A stretch of DNA of 64,000 nucleotides, taken from NCBI GenBank assembly GCA_016744135.1, contig JADGEX010000001.1, positions 310,001 to 374,000 of the forward strand, read 5' to 3'. The position numbers and the translations under genes are program-made. Below, in pieces: positions 1 to 9,090 of the stretch. The notes beneath the pieces are model-generated. The model searched no databases and was not told the origin of the DNA. It saw only the letters and a program-made list of their open reading frames with translations. This DNA is from Pseudodesulfovibrio sp. GTDB taxonomy: Bacteria; Desulfobacterota; Desulfovibrionia; Desulfovibrionales; Desulfovibrionaceae. Position 1 is the first letter of the stretch. Each line of letters begins with the position of its first letter.

Positions 1-2
1 AA

Positions 3-1013
3 GCCAAAAAACTGGTTCATGTTTCCAATTTGTTTTATCAGGAGCCGCAACTAGAACTGGCTGAAAAACTTTTGAGCACATGCAATGCCGGAAAAGTCTT
101 TTTCTGTAACTCTGGCGCAGAAGCTAACGAAGGAGCCATCAAGCTCGCTCGCAAGTACATGTGCACGGTCAAGAACGAAAATCGCTACGAAATCATTACC
201 TTGGAAAAGTCCTTTCATGGCAGGACGTTGTCCACCCTGACGGCGACAGGTCAAACAGGTCCAATCAAGGACGGTTTTTCTCCATTGCCTGAAGGATTTA
301 TTACGGTTCCCTTTGGTAATGTAAATGCTTTACGTGGGGCTATTGGCAAGAATACGGCTGCAATAATGATTGAGATGGTCCAGGGAGAAGGCGGCGCTCG
401 TCCTTTGTCGAGCGATTACGTCAATGATATCGTTCAGATATGCAAGGAAAACGGTATCCTTCTTATCGTTGACGAAATTCAGACAGGCGTCTGTCGGACT
501 GGGAGAATGTGGGCGCACCAACATTACAACATCACGCCCGACATTTTTACTTCTGCCAAAGCTTTGGCCAATGGTCTGCCCATAGGTGCCATGCTGTGTA
601 CAGATGAGCTTGCCAAAGGCTTTACGCTAGGTTCTCATGGCACCACCTTTGGTGGCGGAGCTGTCGTGTCTGCTGTAGCAGCCAAAGTTCTGGACATCAT
701 GATCAACGAGAAAATGGCAGAACGCGCATGGGAAATGGGTGAATTTGCCGCAGCAGAAGCACAAAAGCTGAAAGCCAAGTATCCCGATAAAATTGCTGGA
801 ACCCGTGGCCTTGGATTGTTGTTCGGCATTGAACTGACTTTTAATGGTACGAATGTCTGGCAGGCATTGCTTGAGCATAAAATGGTTTGTAACCTCACTC
901 AGGGGACCATTTTGCGTCTAGTGCCTCCCCTGACTATTACAAAAGAAGATATCACGGTTTTCATGAATGTTTTGGACACGATTCTTGAAACCGTTGAGAT
1001 TGAGTCAGCTTGA
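3..1013 (+). CDS. argD: Acetylornithine aminotransferase, 5' end outside window
   Basis: PLP-dependent class III aminotransferase that interconverts N-acetylornithine and N-acetylglutamate semialdehyde in arginine synthesis. The frame is open to the left edge, and the residues encoded there (LVHVSNLFYQEPQ) are a typical internal segment of the family, so the true start is upstream. Visible family features are FCNSGAEANEGAIKLAR, FHGRT, the cofactor aspartate in IVDEIQTGVCRTG, and the PLP lysine in TSAKALANGLP. It stops with TGA at 1011-1013. Other class III aminotransferases (for example ornithine or succinylornithine enzymes) are the alternative, but the match throughout is ArgD-like. Confidence 0.9.
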   Translation, partial: AKKLVHVSNLFYQEPQLELAEKLLSTCNAGKVFFCNSGAEANEGAIKLARKYMCTVKNENRYEIITLEKSFHGRTLSTLTATGQTGPIKDGFSPLPEGFITVPFGNVNALRGAIGKNTAAIMIEMVQGEGGARPLSSDYVNDIVQICKENGILLIVDEIQTGVCRTGRMWAHQHYNITPDIFTSAKALANGLPIGAMLCTDELAKGFTLGSHGTTFGGGAVVSAVAAKVLDIMINEKMAERAWEMGEFAAAEAQKLKAKYPDKIAGTRGLGLLFGIELTFNGTNVWQALLEHKMVCNLTQGTILRLVPPLTITKEDITVFMNVLDTILETVEIESA

Positions 1014-1058
1014 CCACTCATGGCGTAGAGCGTATCTTTTGCAAAGAGGTACAATGTC

Positions 1059-1271
1059 ATGAGTGGCGTCGCCCCCATAGGTTCGGTCAATGAGTATCAG
1101 CCCCTTACCCGAGAGGATGAGCGGGAACGCATTGAGCCGGATAATCAGCCTCCTGTGCATGAAAAATCGACAGAAGCTGTGCAGGGAGCTATTCGTAAGC
1201 AGTCCGAAAATGAAACCATTTATGGATTCAAGTACACGGGCAGAGGCTCATTCATCGACAAGGTATTCTAA
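1059..1271 (+). CDS. Small uncharacterised protein, 70 residues
   Basis: I do not recognise a named family. The product is short, charged and hydrophilic, with no membrane segment or signal peptide, and ends in a GFKYTGRGSFIDKVF tail. An AAGAGG ribosome-binding site at 1044-1049 lies nine bases before the ATG. It sits between argD and prmA on the same strand, and an inverted repeat follows the stop. The strong ribosome-binding site and operon-like position favour a real gene; the lack of any recognised motif keeps confidence moderate. Confidence 0.6.
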   Translation: MSGVAPIGSVNEYQPLTREDERERIEPDNQPPVHEKSTEAVQGAIRKQSENETIYGFKYTGRGSFIDKVF

Positions 1272-1298
1272 TTAATACCAACGAGAAAATACATCATA

Positions 1299-1325
1299 TA
1301 AGGCCGGGACATGGTTCCCGGCCTT
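1299..1325 (+). other. Inverted repeat (hairpin) before prmA
   Basis: A stem of about 11 bp (TAAGGCCGGGA pairing with TCCCGGCCTTA, loop CATGG-like) lies between the 70-residue gene and prmA. There is no T-run after it, so it is not a clear intrinsic terminator. It could be an attenuating or stabilising mRNA structure. Confidence 0.5.
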
Positions 1326-1355
1326 ACCATATGCAACCATTGGAGACACCACGAT

Positions 1356-2219
1356 ATGTCCACCCTTTTGAAGATTGAAATTGTCATTGCCGACGAACAG
1401 GCTGAAGAGGCCGAAGGATTCATATCCACCAGGGTTGCTCACGGGTGGGAAGAAGGCGAAGCTGAAAATGGTCGTCGAATGACAATCTTTCTTGAAGATC
1501 ACCCGTCTGGAAAATTGATTGCACAGGATTTTCAGGCACAGTTTCCAGAAGCATCCGTGACCTTTTCGGAAGAAGAGCCGCAGGATTGGGTCATGGCATG
1601 GAAGGACTTTTTTACCCCTGTCACCTGCGGAGAAACTTTCAAGATTTTCCCACCGTGGCTCAATGAAGATGCAAAAAATGGAACCACACATATTGTTATT
1701 GAACCCAAAATGGCTTTTGGTACCGGCCATCACCCGACCACATCATTGTGTTTGGGGACGATTGGAACATTGGCAAAAGAAAAACACATCCATTCGGGAC
1801 AAACTTTTCTCGATCTTGGAACCGGATCTGGTATCCTCGCCATCGGCTTAGCCAAGGCTGGTTTGACCGGTGTGGGCTTGGATATTGACCCGATTGCCAT
1901 CCCATGCGCCGTTGAAAATGCAGAGATTAATGACGTTGCAGATTCTGTTGAGATGGCAGTTGGAACCATTGATTGCCTTGACGAAGATGTGAAATTTGAT
2001 CTGATTGTTGCCAACATTCTTTCTGGACCGCTTATTGAAATTGCTTCGGACATCCTCGTTCATATTGCTCCCGGTGGTTCTCTTGTTCTCTCTGGAATTT
2101 TGGTCGAAAAGCAATCTGATGCCGTAGCCCAGGCTTATAACAGACGAGGAATAGGCATGCCGCAACGGTTTGTGGAAGGCGAATGGGTCTGCCTTGTCTG
2201 GGAAAACATCAAGAGATAG
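1356..2219 (+). CDS. prmA: Ribosomal protein L11 methyltransferase
   Basis: SAM-dependent methyltransferase that trimethylates ribosomal protein L11. The N-terminal substrate-recognition domain covers about residues 1-95. The Rossmann methyltransferase domain follows with the PrmA-specific segment MAFGTGHHPTT, the SAM motif FLDLGTGSGILAIGLAKAG, and the post-motif VANILSGPL. The ATG at 1356 is preferred over an upstream GTG-type start because GGAG at 1342-1345 is well spaced and the protein then begins at the usual family position. Its stop lies five bases before the next gene. Confidence 0.93.
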   Translation: MSTLLKIEIVIADEQAEEAEGFISTRVAHGWEEGEAENGRRMTIFLEDHPSGKLIAQDFQAQFPEASVTFSEEEPQDWVMAWKDFFTPVTCGETFKIFPPWLNEDAKNGTTHIVIEPKMAFGTGHHPTTSLCLGTIGTLAKEKHIHSGQTFLDLGTGSGILAIGLAKAGLTGVGLDIDPIAIPCAVENAEINDVADSVEMAVGTIDCLDEDVKFDLIVANILSGPLIEIASDILVHIAPGGSLVLSGILVEKQSDAVAQAYNRRGIGMPQRFVEGEWVCLVWENIKR

Positions 2220-2224
2220 CACCC

Positions 2225-2875
2225 ATGTCTCAAGCTGACACGATTTTAGGCATGTATGAAGCCATGCACGCTGCACTTGGCGATAGCGATTGGTGGCCCG
2301 GCGAAACACCTTTCGAAATTTCGATAGGGGCTATCCTGACACAGAATACGAACTGGACGAATGTTGAAAAGGCCATCGACAATCTCAAGAATGCTGACTT
2401 GCTGTCGCCTGAAGCGATGCATGATCTGGATATCCATGAATTGGCAGAATTGATTCGTCCGGCTGGATATTACAATATTAAGGCTCGTCGAATATTTAAT
2501 TTTCTTGAATTTCTGAAAAATGAAGTTTCTTACAATTTACTAGCATTAAAAGAATACTCTTTGGAAAATGTTCGTCCAAAAATACTCGGCGTCAATGGAA
2601 TCGGGCCGGAAACAGCCGATGCTATTCTTTTGTATGCACTTGATTTTCCCACCTTTGTTGTTGATGCGTACACAGCCCGGCTTGCCCACAGGCATGGACT
2701 GGTTTTCGAAGGCATTGATTACCACGAGCTTCAATCTCTTTTCATGGACGTTTTGCCGCAAGATGTGGCAATGTACAATGAATACCACGCCCTTATAGTC
2801 CGTATCGGCAAGGATTGGTGTAAAAAAAAACAAGGGTTGTGTGACACTTGTCCCTTGCAACACTTTCTAGAGTAA
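2225..2875 (+). CDS. Endonuclease III-like DNA glycosylase (MagIII type)
   Basis: HhH-GPD superfamily base-excision glycosylase. WWPGETPFEISIGAILTQNT near the start is characteristic of the MagIII (3-methyladenine) branch. The helix-hairpin-helix reads GVNGIGPETADAILL, and the catalytic aspartate is in VVDAYTAR. The position that holds the lyase lysine in bifunctional EndoIII (GxGxKTA) is glutamate here, implying a monofunctional glycosylase. Three cysteines (C-X6-C-X2-C) remain at the C-terminus, but the fourth cluster ligand is leucine. The ATG at 2225 sits five bases after prmA, so the two are probably co-transcribed. Confidence 0.85.
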   Translation: MSQADTILGMYEAMHAALGDSDWWPGETPFEISIGAILTQNTNWTNVEKAIDNLKNADLLSPEAMHDLDIHELAELIRPAGYYNIKARRIFNFLEFLKNEVSYNLLALKEYSLENVRPKILGVNGIGPETADAILLYALDFPTFVVDAYTARLAHRHGLVFEGIDYHELQSLFMDVLPQDVAMYNEYHALIVRIGKDWCKKKQGLCDTCPLQHFLE

Positions 2876-2883
2876 TAGACTGA

Positions 2884-3990
2884 ATGTATAAGCATTTCCT
2901 ACTGACTATCCTTATGACTTTATTCCTGACTGGCATTGCGTTCGGTCAGGATGAAGGTACTATTTTGCATGAGTCATTGCAGCAGGAACATCAACGCGCT
3001 GATGAAAATGAACAAAAAGTTCGTGATTTAACTCGGAAGGCCGGACGAATTTCAACCCGCCTTTCGGACATTGAACACGATGTGAAGTATTTGCAGGGAA
3101 AGATTCGCAAGCAGGAAAGATTTCTCAGCAAGATTAAAGAGAATGAACGCAAAGCTCGACAGGATCATTTTGCACTGGAAGAGGAAAAGCAACGGATATC
3201 CCTTGAGCTTTCCGGCTTGATGCAAACCTTGTGGCCCGTCCATTTACAAAATGTGCGTGCGCGATTTGAAGGCGTGGACAGTTGGGCCATGTTTGATCGT
3301 CGATTTAACTGGTTGGCTGAAATCTATGGTGCAACCAGTGATAAATTAAACGAAGCACATAAAAATTCTGAACAAATTGCCAAAAATCTTGAACAACAAC
3401 GACTTTTGGAAGTTGAGGCCGAAAAACAACTCGCCAGTATCAACAAAAACAAAGATCGTCTGTTGGGCAACAAATATTCACTTCGAAAAAATCTAAAAAC
3501 GATTCGTAAACAACGACAGGACGTTGAAACAGAGTTGACAGATATTCTTTCGACGATTGAAGATCTCAAGTATCAGTTACAATCACAAAAAACAAAACGG
3601 TTTTCCTTATATAAACGCACCCTTCCCTGGCCTGTTCAAGGTCGGTTGGTGTCTGGTTTCAACCTCCGAGCAAAACCGCCGGTACGAGGATTGGTCATCA
3701 GGACTAAAGATGGTGCCAACGTTCAAGCTGTTTTTTGGGGTAAAGTGGTTCATAACGACACTTTGCGAGGTTTTGGGCATGTGGTGATTCTTTATCATGG
3801 ATATGATTACTACAGTCTTTATGCTTATTTAGCGGATACATTTGTCAGAAATGGACAAGAGGTTGAGAAAGATGAACCCTTGGGTACTGTTGGTTTTTAT
3901 CCCAAGGCCGATGGGCCGGGATTGTATTTTGAATTGCGTTTTCATCAAAAACCAATTAATCCAAGAAATTGGTTAACAGCCTTAAAATGA
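2884..3990 (+). CDS. envC: EnvC-like murein hydrolase activator (M23/LytM family)
   Basis: A signal peptide (about residues 1-21) is followed by a long charged coiled coil (about 25-235) and a C-terminal LytM/M23 domain. The domain keeps its fold markers (GFGHVVILYHGYDYYSLYAYL) but lacks the zinc ligands: the HxxxD and HxH positions read RGLVIRT and YFELRF. That pattern is EnvC-like, with a non-catalytic LytM domain that activates cell-wall amidases at division. Genes for a carboxy-terminal protease and a divergent polysaccharide deacetylase follow, as beside envC elsewhere. The symbol is given by family, not by orthology. Confidence 0.85.
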   Translation: MYKHFLLTILMTLFLTGIAFGQDEGTILHESLQQEHQRADENEQKVRDLTRKAGRISTRLSDIEHDVKYLQGKIRKQERFLSKIKENERKARQDHFALEEEKQRISLELSGLMQTLWPVHLQNVRARFEGVDSWAMFDRRFNWLAEIYGATSDKLNEAHKNSEQIAKNLEQQRLLEVEAEKQLASINKNKDRLLGNKYSLRKNLKTIRKQRQDVETELTDILSTIEDLKYQLQSQKTKRFSLYKRTLPWPVQGRLVSGFNLRAKPPVRGLVIRTKDGANVQAVFWGKVVHNDTLRGFGHVVILYHGYDYYSLYAYLADTFVRNGQEVEKDEPLGTVGFYPKADGPGLYFELRFHQKPINPRNWLTALK

Positions 3991-4041
3991 TAATCGTTAA
4001 CCCTTTATAATACTCAGGACTCCGTTTTTCGGGAGGCTTTC

Positions 4042-5328
4042 ATGCGCGTCACGCTTTGGATAGTTACATTTCTTCTTCTTTTTACCCTTACCATCGCCCC
4101 TGCGCCGTCTATGGCAGGCAGGGAAGATCATTTTGAGGCGCTTAAACGCTTCTCCCAAATTCTCGACCTGGTTGAAGGGCACTACGTAAAGCCGATTTCC
4201 AAAAAGGAACTCATCGACAATTCCATCAAGGGAATGATCGAACAGCTGGACCCCCATTCTGCCTATCTGACTCCGGAAGATTTCAAGGAAATGCAGGTTG
4301 ATACCGCTGGTAAATTTAGTGGCATCGGCATTGAAATCAGTCAGGAACAGGGCCGTATTCTTGTGGTCTCCCCTATTGAAGACACTCCTGCATACAAGGC
4401 AGGCCTGCTTGCTGGCGATCTTATTCTTGAAATCAACGGTGAGTCGACTCAAGGTATGACATTGATGGACGCGGTAAAGCGGATTCGCGGAGAGAAAGGA
4501 ACGACAGTTACCTTGCTCATTCTGCATAAGGAATCCAACAAACCCGTTGAAGTGCCTATCGTTCGTGGCACCATTCCCATCGTCAACGTCAAGAGCCAGT
4601 CTCTTGAAGACGGGTATTTATACCTACGTCTGACTAAGTTCCAAGAATCATCCACACGGAATCTGCGTGAAGAGATCGAAAAGTATCAGAAGAATCACAC
4701 CCTTAAAGGTATTGTTTTCGACTTGAGAAACAACCCTGGCGGTCTTCTTGGTCAGGCGGTTTCCGTCGCGGACACCTTTATTGAAGATGGTACCATTGTT
4801 TACATTCAAGGCAAGGACAAGGCCAACCGTAAGGACTTCTATGCCACCAAGAATTCTAATGAAATCAAGGTGCCTCTTGTCACGCTGATCAACGCCGGTT
4901 CTGCTTCGGCTTCCGAGATCGTGGCTGGTGCGCTGCAAGATCACCACCGTTCTCTTATTGTTGGTGAAGGTTCCTTCGGCAAGGGCTCAGTACAAACCAT
5001 TATTCCCATGTCTGACGGTTCTGGCATCAAGCTGACAACCGCATTGTACTACACTCCTAGCGGACGTTCCATTCAGGCTACAGGGATTGAACCTGATCTT
5101 CGTATTCCTTTCGTGGCACCAAATAAGGATGACGATGCAGGAATGCGCGATAGGTTTACCCTTCGTGAAAAGGACTTGACCAGACATCTTGAGAACGGCT
5201 CTAAGTCGTCCAAGAGCGGCAAGGATGCTGACGCTGAAAAGGCCAAGGATATGCTTGCTCGTGACAACCAGATTCGTATGGCTTTGGAATTGGTAAAAAG
5301 TCTGCCGAAACTGAGAGAAATCAGATAA
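4042..5328 (+). CDS. ctpA: Carboxy-terminal processing protease, S41 family
   Basis: Periplasmic serine protease with an N-terminal signal peptide ending near SMAG, a PDZ domain (about residues 85-170), and the S41 catalytic core. The nucleophile is Ser289 in GSASASE and the general base is Lys314 in SFGKGS, 25 residues apart as in Tsp/Prc. The C-terminal 50 residues are charged and low in complexity. GGAGG at 4032-4036 fixes the ATG. The neighbours (EnvC-like upstream, deacetylase 18 bases downstream) place it in an envelope-remodelling operon. Confidence 0.94.
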   Translation: MRVTLWIVTFLLLFTLTIAPAPSMAGREDHFEALKRFSQILDLVEGHYVKPISKKELIDNSIKGMIEQLDPHSAYLTPEDFKEMQVDTAGKFSGIGIEISQEQGRILVVSPIEDTPAYKAGLLAGDLILEINGESTQGMTLMDAVKRIRGEKGTTVTLLILHKESNKPVEVPIVRGTIPIVNVKSQSLEDGYLYLRLTKFQESSTRNLREEIEKYQKNHTLKGIVFDLRNNPGGLLGQAVSVADTFIEDGTIVYIQGKDKANRKDFYATKNSNEIKVPLVTLINAGSASASEIVAGALQDHHRSLIVGEGSFGKGSVQTIIPMSDGSGIKLTTALYYTPSGRSIQATGIEPDLRIPFVAPNKDDDAGMRDRFTLREKDLTRHLENGSKSSKSGKDADAEKAKDMLARDNQIRMALELVKSLPKLREIR

Positions 5329-5346
5329 ATAAGGAAGACCGTTCCC

Positions 5347-6597
5347 ATGGACGATAGCTCTTCTGAACAGACCGATAACAAGACCGGGCTCGATGGATTC
5401 TTGCAAAGGATCTATCGGCCCGGTCCTCTCGTTTTTCTTTTCACCGTCGCTTTTCTGGGACTTATTTCCTTTGGGTACTTCCTTGTGACAGAAGAGACTC
5501 CTCCGCCAGCGGTTTTGGCGTCAGCTCCGACTTCTGAAGTGCAACCAACAATCATTCCGGTCAAGCGGACTCCTGTGGTCAAGGAATACGAAGAAGAGAC
5601 CGCCGAGATGGAAGATTTCGTCAAGCAGACAGATTTCGCTATCCTTGAAACATTGCGAGAACTTGCCGTTGCCATGAGTGACCTTGATTTGGTGGACGTG
5701 GTGCTTCGTCAGCATGAAGGGCACAGCTATCATTATCAAGTGTTGCAACTCCCTAGAGTAAAAGACAGAAATAAATTTCTTGTAACCTTGAGAAGACATA
5801 TTTTTGAGCGTTTGCCTGACGCAATTCTTCTCGATAACGGGGATAACGAAGCCATTATTCGAATTAATGACCTCCCCACGCACCGGTTATTGTTGGAAGC
5901 GAAACCTGAAATTATTGTTCGCCCAGAAGCAAAAAAACCAAAATTGGCTATTGTTATAGATGACATTGGCGAGAATCACGCCGTCCTTAAAGGATTGCTT
6001 GACCTTGATCTGCCTTTGACTTTTGCGGTCTGGCCTCATGCAAGCCATACAGAGGATTCCATTTCTCTCATCGGCTTAAAAAATCGTGATTTAATTATCC
6101 ATTTCCCCATGGAACCTAAAGGATATCCCAAAGTTAAACCGGGTGAAGACGCCCTTTTTGTTAATATGACCACAGTTCAAATTCAGCAGCAGATTGTCGA
6201 AAATTTGAGCAGAGTTCCGCAGGCTATAGGGGTCAACAATCACATGGGATCTCGTTTCACGGCTTTCTCTCCCGGAATGACGACCGCCTTGACAGAGTTC
6301 AAGCGACGTGGGTTATTCTTTTTGGACAGCATGACATCTGCCCAAAGCGTTGGTCGGCAGACCGCTCAAGACGTTGGAATACCCTTCTACAAACGTGACA
6401 TCTTTTTGGATAACGTCAAGGACGTAAACGCCATTGTTCATCAACTCAAAAAAACTGAACGAGTAGCAGCCCGTCAAGGAACTGCCATTGCTATCGGACA
6501 TCCATATAAAGAGACCTTGGCAGCTCTGAAACAATGGCAAGCAGATAGAAAACCATCGGTTCAAATCATTTCTCTTTCACAAATTTCACCGAAATAA
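5347..6597 (+). CDS. Divergent polysaccharide deacetylase family protein (YibQ-like)
   Basis: A cytoplasmic tail and a single membrane anchor (about residues 28-48) precede a periplasmic region. From about residue 200 comes a divergent NodB-like deacetylase domain with KLAIVIDDIG, LTFAVWPH, IHFPMEPKGYP and IGVNNHMGSRFTA. This family (COG2861) often neighbours envC. Catalysis and substrate are not established for the family. Start and stop are clear, and the gene follows ctpA closely, so it is probably the last gene of that transcript. Confidence 0.87.
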   Translation: MDDSSSEQTDNKTGLDGFLQRIYRPGPLVFLFTVAFLGLISFGYFLVTEETPPPAVLASAPTSEVQPTIIPVKRTPVVKEYEEETAEMEDFVKQTDFAILETLRELAVAMSDLDLVDVVLRQHEGHSYHYQVLQLPRVKDRNKFLVTLRRHIFERLPDAILLDNGDNEAIIRINDLPTHRLLLEAKPEIIVRPEAKKPKLAIVIDDIGENHAVLKGLLDLDLPLTFAVWPHASHTEDSISLIGLKNRDLIIHFPMEPKGYPKVKPGEDALFVNMTTVQIQQQIVENLSRVPQAIGVNNHMGSRFTAFSPGMTTALTEFKRRGLFFLDSMTSAQSVGRQTAQDVGIPFYKRDIFLDNVKDVNAIVHQLKKTERVAARQGTAIAIGHPYKETLAALKQWQADRKPSVQIISLSQISPK

Positions 6598-6967
6598 GTC
6601 ACTTTCCTAGCCTGCCTGCTTTTTTCAACAGGGAATATCTGTACGATGTTCCCTGTTAGCTTAATAGAAATATGTATTTTGTTTGATTGCTTTGAATCCG
6701 CTGTTTTTATTGTTATATGTAGTGATGTTGATATTGATATTTGAAAAAATCATGTAATTCTCTAGAAAATTTCGACTGAATTTACGCCTTTTTATTGCCT
6801 AATTTGGGACTCCCGTGTAAAAATGTATTTAAGCAATTATCCGTTTTGGTCGATAAGAGAGCATTGAACCCGGCCCGCTTTTTGCTAACGTATTAAAGGT
6901 ATTCAAATTTCCGGCATAGCCGGTGAAAAACGGGCCGAATATTCGGCAAAAATGAGGCTTTCTCCCA
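6598..6967 (+). other. Gene-free stretch before fliM
   Basis: About 370 AT-rich bases without a credible gene. An inverted repeat (AACAGGGAA at 6627-6635 with TTCCCTGTT at 6649-6657) lacks a T-run and may be a weak terminator of the preceding operon. A possible sigma-54 promoter lies at 6871-6886. A second small dyad (CCGGCATAGCCGG) is near 6911-6923 in the presumed fliM leader. Confidence 0.5.
6871..6886 (+). promoter_or_regulatory. Possible sigma-54 promoter of fliM
   Basis: CGGCCCG, four bases, then TTGCT: the invariant GG (-24) and GC (-12) are spaced exactly as in the TGGCACG-N4-TTGCW consensus. The predicted start point is near 6896, about 70 bases before fliM. Sigma-54 control of flagellar genes is common, and rpoN is present in this window. 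This is prediction by eye only. Confidence 0.45.
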
Positions 6968-7945
6968 ATGAGCAAAATCCTCGAACAAGATGAAGTTGAT
7001 GCCCTGCTCCGAGGTTTATCCGGTGGGGACGTCGAAACGGAAACCGAGATACCGGAGGACGATACCGGTGTTGTCGCATTTGATCTGGCCAATCAGGACA
7101 GAATCATTCGCGGTCGCATGCCCGTCCTTGAGATTGTCAACGATCGTTTCGCACGTCTGTGCACCAATGCGCTGGCTAATACCATGCGTAAACGTGTGGA
7201 CATCAATCCCATCTCTATCGATATGTCCAAGTTCGGTGACTTCATGCGTTCTTTGCCGGTCCCGACGTCCATTTCCATTTTTAAGATGGACCCACTTCGA
7301 GGAAATGCCCTGCTAGTGGTCGATTCCAGGCTTGTTTTTGCCTTAGTCGAAAACTTTTTTGGTGGTGCCGGTAGCCAACCTAAGGTTGAGGGCCGTGATT
7401 TTACGCCCATCGAACAGGCTATTGTCGAGCGTGTGGTGAAGATTGCTTTGGCAAATATGGAAGAATCGTGGAAGCCCGTGCATGAAGTCCATGTGGAAAT
7501 GGTTCGTACCGAGGTTAATCCACAGTTCGCAGCCATTGTCCCCCCATCAGATGTTGTTATTGTCGTCACGTTTGAAGTTGAGTTGGAAAACGCCATTGGT
7601 TCTCTCATTGTCTGTCTTCCTTATGCGACAATGGAACCTATCCGTTCGAAGTTGCATGCATCTTTCCAATCTGAGCGTCTTGAAGTCGATCACGTTTGGA
7701 TTAATCGTTTCAAAGAACGTCTCATGGAAACACCTGTCGAAATGGTCATTCGCATGGGACGGACTTCCATTAGTGGTCGTCAGTTGCTCTATCTTCAGGA
7801 AGGCGACATTATTCTTCTCGATACAGATGAAGATGAACTGTTGGAGGCTGAAGTCGAAGGAATTCGTAAGTTTCACGGCTTGCCCGGTCGCGTAAAGGGT
7901 AACAAGTCTTTTCAGGTGATCAAGGAAGAAGAAATCCGTTTCTAA
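6968..7945 (+). CDS. fliM: Flagellar motor switch protein FliM
   Basis: C-ring protein that binds CheY-P and sets rotation direction. The N-terminus MSKILEQDEVDALLRG is the conserved CheY-binding motif. The CheC-like middle domain contains the GGxG-type segment FFGGAGSQPKVEGRDFTPIE, and the C-terminal SpoA domain ends PGRVKGNKSFQVI. The length of 325 residues is normal. A GAGG site at 6954-6957 precedes the ATG. It is alone: no fliN or other flagellar gene lies beside it in this window. Confidence 0.95.
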   Translation: MSKILEQDEVDALLRGLSGGDVETETEIPEDDTGVVAFDLANQDRIIRGRMPVLEIVNDRFARLCTNALANTMRKRVDINPISIDMSKFGDFMRSLPVPTSISIFKMDPLRGNALLVVDSRLVFALVENFFGGAGSQPKVEGRDFTPIEQAIVERVVKIALANMEESWKPVHEVHVEMVRTEVNPQFAAIVPPSDVVIVVTFEVELENAIGSLIVCLPYATMEPIRSKLHASFQSERLEVDHVWINRFKERLMETPVEMVIRMGRTSISGRQLLYLQEGDIILLDTDEDELLEAEVEGIRKFHGLPGRVKGNKSFQVIKEEEIRF

Positions 7946-7968
7946 TTTTCTACAAGAAGCTATTTATC

Positions 7969-7994
7969 GAGCCGCTCCATGCGGCTCTTTTTTT
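7969..7994 (+). terminator. Intrinsic terminator after fliM
   Basis: Seven-bp stem GAGCCGC / GCGGCTC with loop TCCAT, followed directly by seven T. Confidence 0.9.
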
Positions 7995-8015
7995 ATGATC
8001 AAAGACCGAAACACC

Positions 8016-8045
8016 TTGACTTTGCACCTTTCAATTGGTCAAAAT
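8016..8045 (+). promoter_or_regulatory. Possible sigma-70 promoter of the ABC importer
   Basis: TTGACT, 18 bases, CAAAAT, about 30 bases before the binding-protein start at 8077. Only a consensus match by eye. Confidence 0.35.
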
Positions 8046-8076
8046 TTGTCCTAATTTGAGAGAAGGAGCCTGTTTC

Positions 8077-9027
8077 ATGAAAAAGATTTTGTTGATTTTG
8101 GCTGTGAGTCTATTGCTTGCCGCCACCGCATTCGCTGGTAAATCCTATGTTGTTTCCGTGACCCAGATTGTTGAACATCCGGCCTTGGATGCCATGCGTA
8201 ATGGTGTTGCTGATCGACTTAAAGAGAAAGGCATTGATGTCACATTCAATGTTCATATCGCCCAAGGTAATTCCGCCACCAACGTTCAAATCATTGGACA
8301 AATTATGGGCGAACAGCCTGATGTCGTCTTGGCCATCGCCACTCCCGGCGCACAGGCAGCTGCACAAAAAATTCATGATCGTCCTATAGTTTTTACTGGT
8401 GTAACTGATCCGGTAGATGCAGGACTGGTCAAAGATCTGCAAAACAGTGATGGCAAAAATGTGACAGGCATGTCCGATTTTAGCCCCATGGACAAACATG
8501 TGGCTTTAATTCAGGAAATTGTGCCTTCCACAAAGACTATCGGTGTCATTTATAACGCTGGCGAGCCTAATTCTGTGGCTCTCGTCAGTGCGCTCCGTGA
8601 AAATGTAGCCAAGGCTGGATTGAGCCTTGAAGAGGCCACTATTGCAAATTCAAGCGGCGTGTATCAGGCTGCCAAAAGCCTGATCGGGCGCTGTGATGTA
8701 GTGTATATCCCGACTGACAATACGGCTATTTCTGCTTTGGAATCAGCCATCAAAGTCTGTACACAAAGTCAAGTTCCCCTGATTGTTGGAGATGTCGATT
8801 CCGTTGCTCGTGGTGCAATTGCTGCCGTGGCTGTCGACTATTATAAAATGGGATTGCAAACCGGTGATATGGTTGCCAAAATACTTGTGGACGGTGTGAA
8901 GCCTTCCGACATGCCAATCGAGTTCCTCAATGATCTCAAATTGCATGTGAACAAAAAGGCCGCAATTTCCATGGGCGTTACCCTGCCAGAATCTACTATA
9001 AGCCGTGCAGCCAAGATTATTGAGTAG
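8077..9027 (+). CDS. ABC transporter substrate-binding protein (PF04392 type)
   Basis: Periplasmic binding protein of the ABC_sub_bind family. The signal peptide is cut after about residue 20 (TAFA|GKS) with no lipobox cysteine. Family segments are VTQIVEHPALDAMRNG at the mature N-terminus, VLAIATPGAQAA, PIVFTGVTDPV, and VYIPTDNTA. The ATG at 8077 has AAGGAG at 8063-8068. Permease and ATPase genes follow on the same strand. Ligands proposed for related systems include tryptophan, other amino acids or nucleoside-like compounds; nothing in the sequence settles this. Confidence 0.9.
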   Translation: MKKILLILAVSLLLAATAFAGKSYVVSVTQIVEHPALDAMRNGVADRLKEKGIDVTFNVHIAQGNSATNVQIIGQIMGEQPDVVLAIATPGAQAAAQKIHDRPIVFTGVTDPVDAGLVKDLQNSDGKNVTGMSDFSPMDKHVALIQEIVPSTKTIGVIYNAGEPNSVALVSALRENVAKAGLSLEEATIANSSGVYQAAKSLIGRCDVVYIPTDNTAISALESAIKVCTQSQVPLIVGDVDSVARGAIAAVAVDYYKMGLQTGDMVAKILVDGVKPSDMPIEFLNDLKLHVNKKAAISMGVTLPESTISRAAKIIE

Positions 9028-9060
9028 CCTCGCATTTGCTTATTCTGTCTAATAAGTATA

Positions 9061-9090
9061 AAAGGCGCGTTGCTTTAACGCGCCTTTTTC
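9061..9090 (+). terminator. Hairpin/terminator between binding protein and permease
   Basis: Eleven-bp stem AAAGGCGCGTT / AACGCGCCTTT with a 5-base loop and trailing T residues. Since permease and ATPase follow, it may attenuate their expression so that the binding protein is made in excess. Confidence 0.8.
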
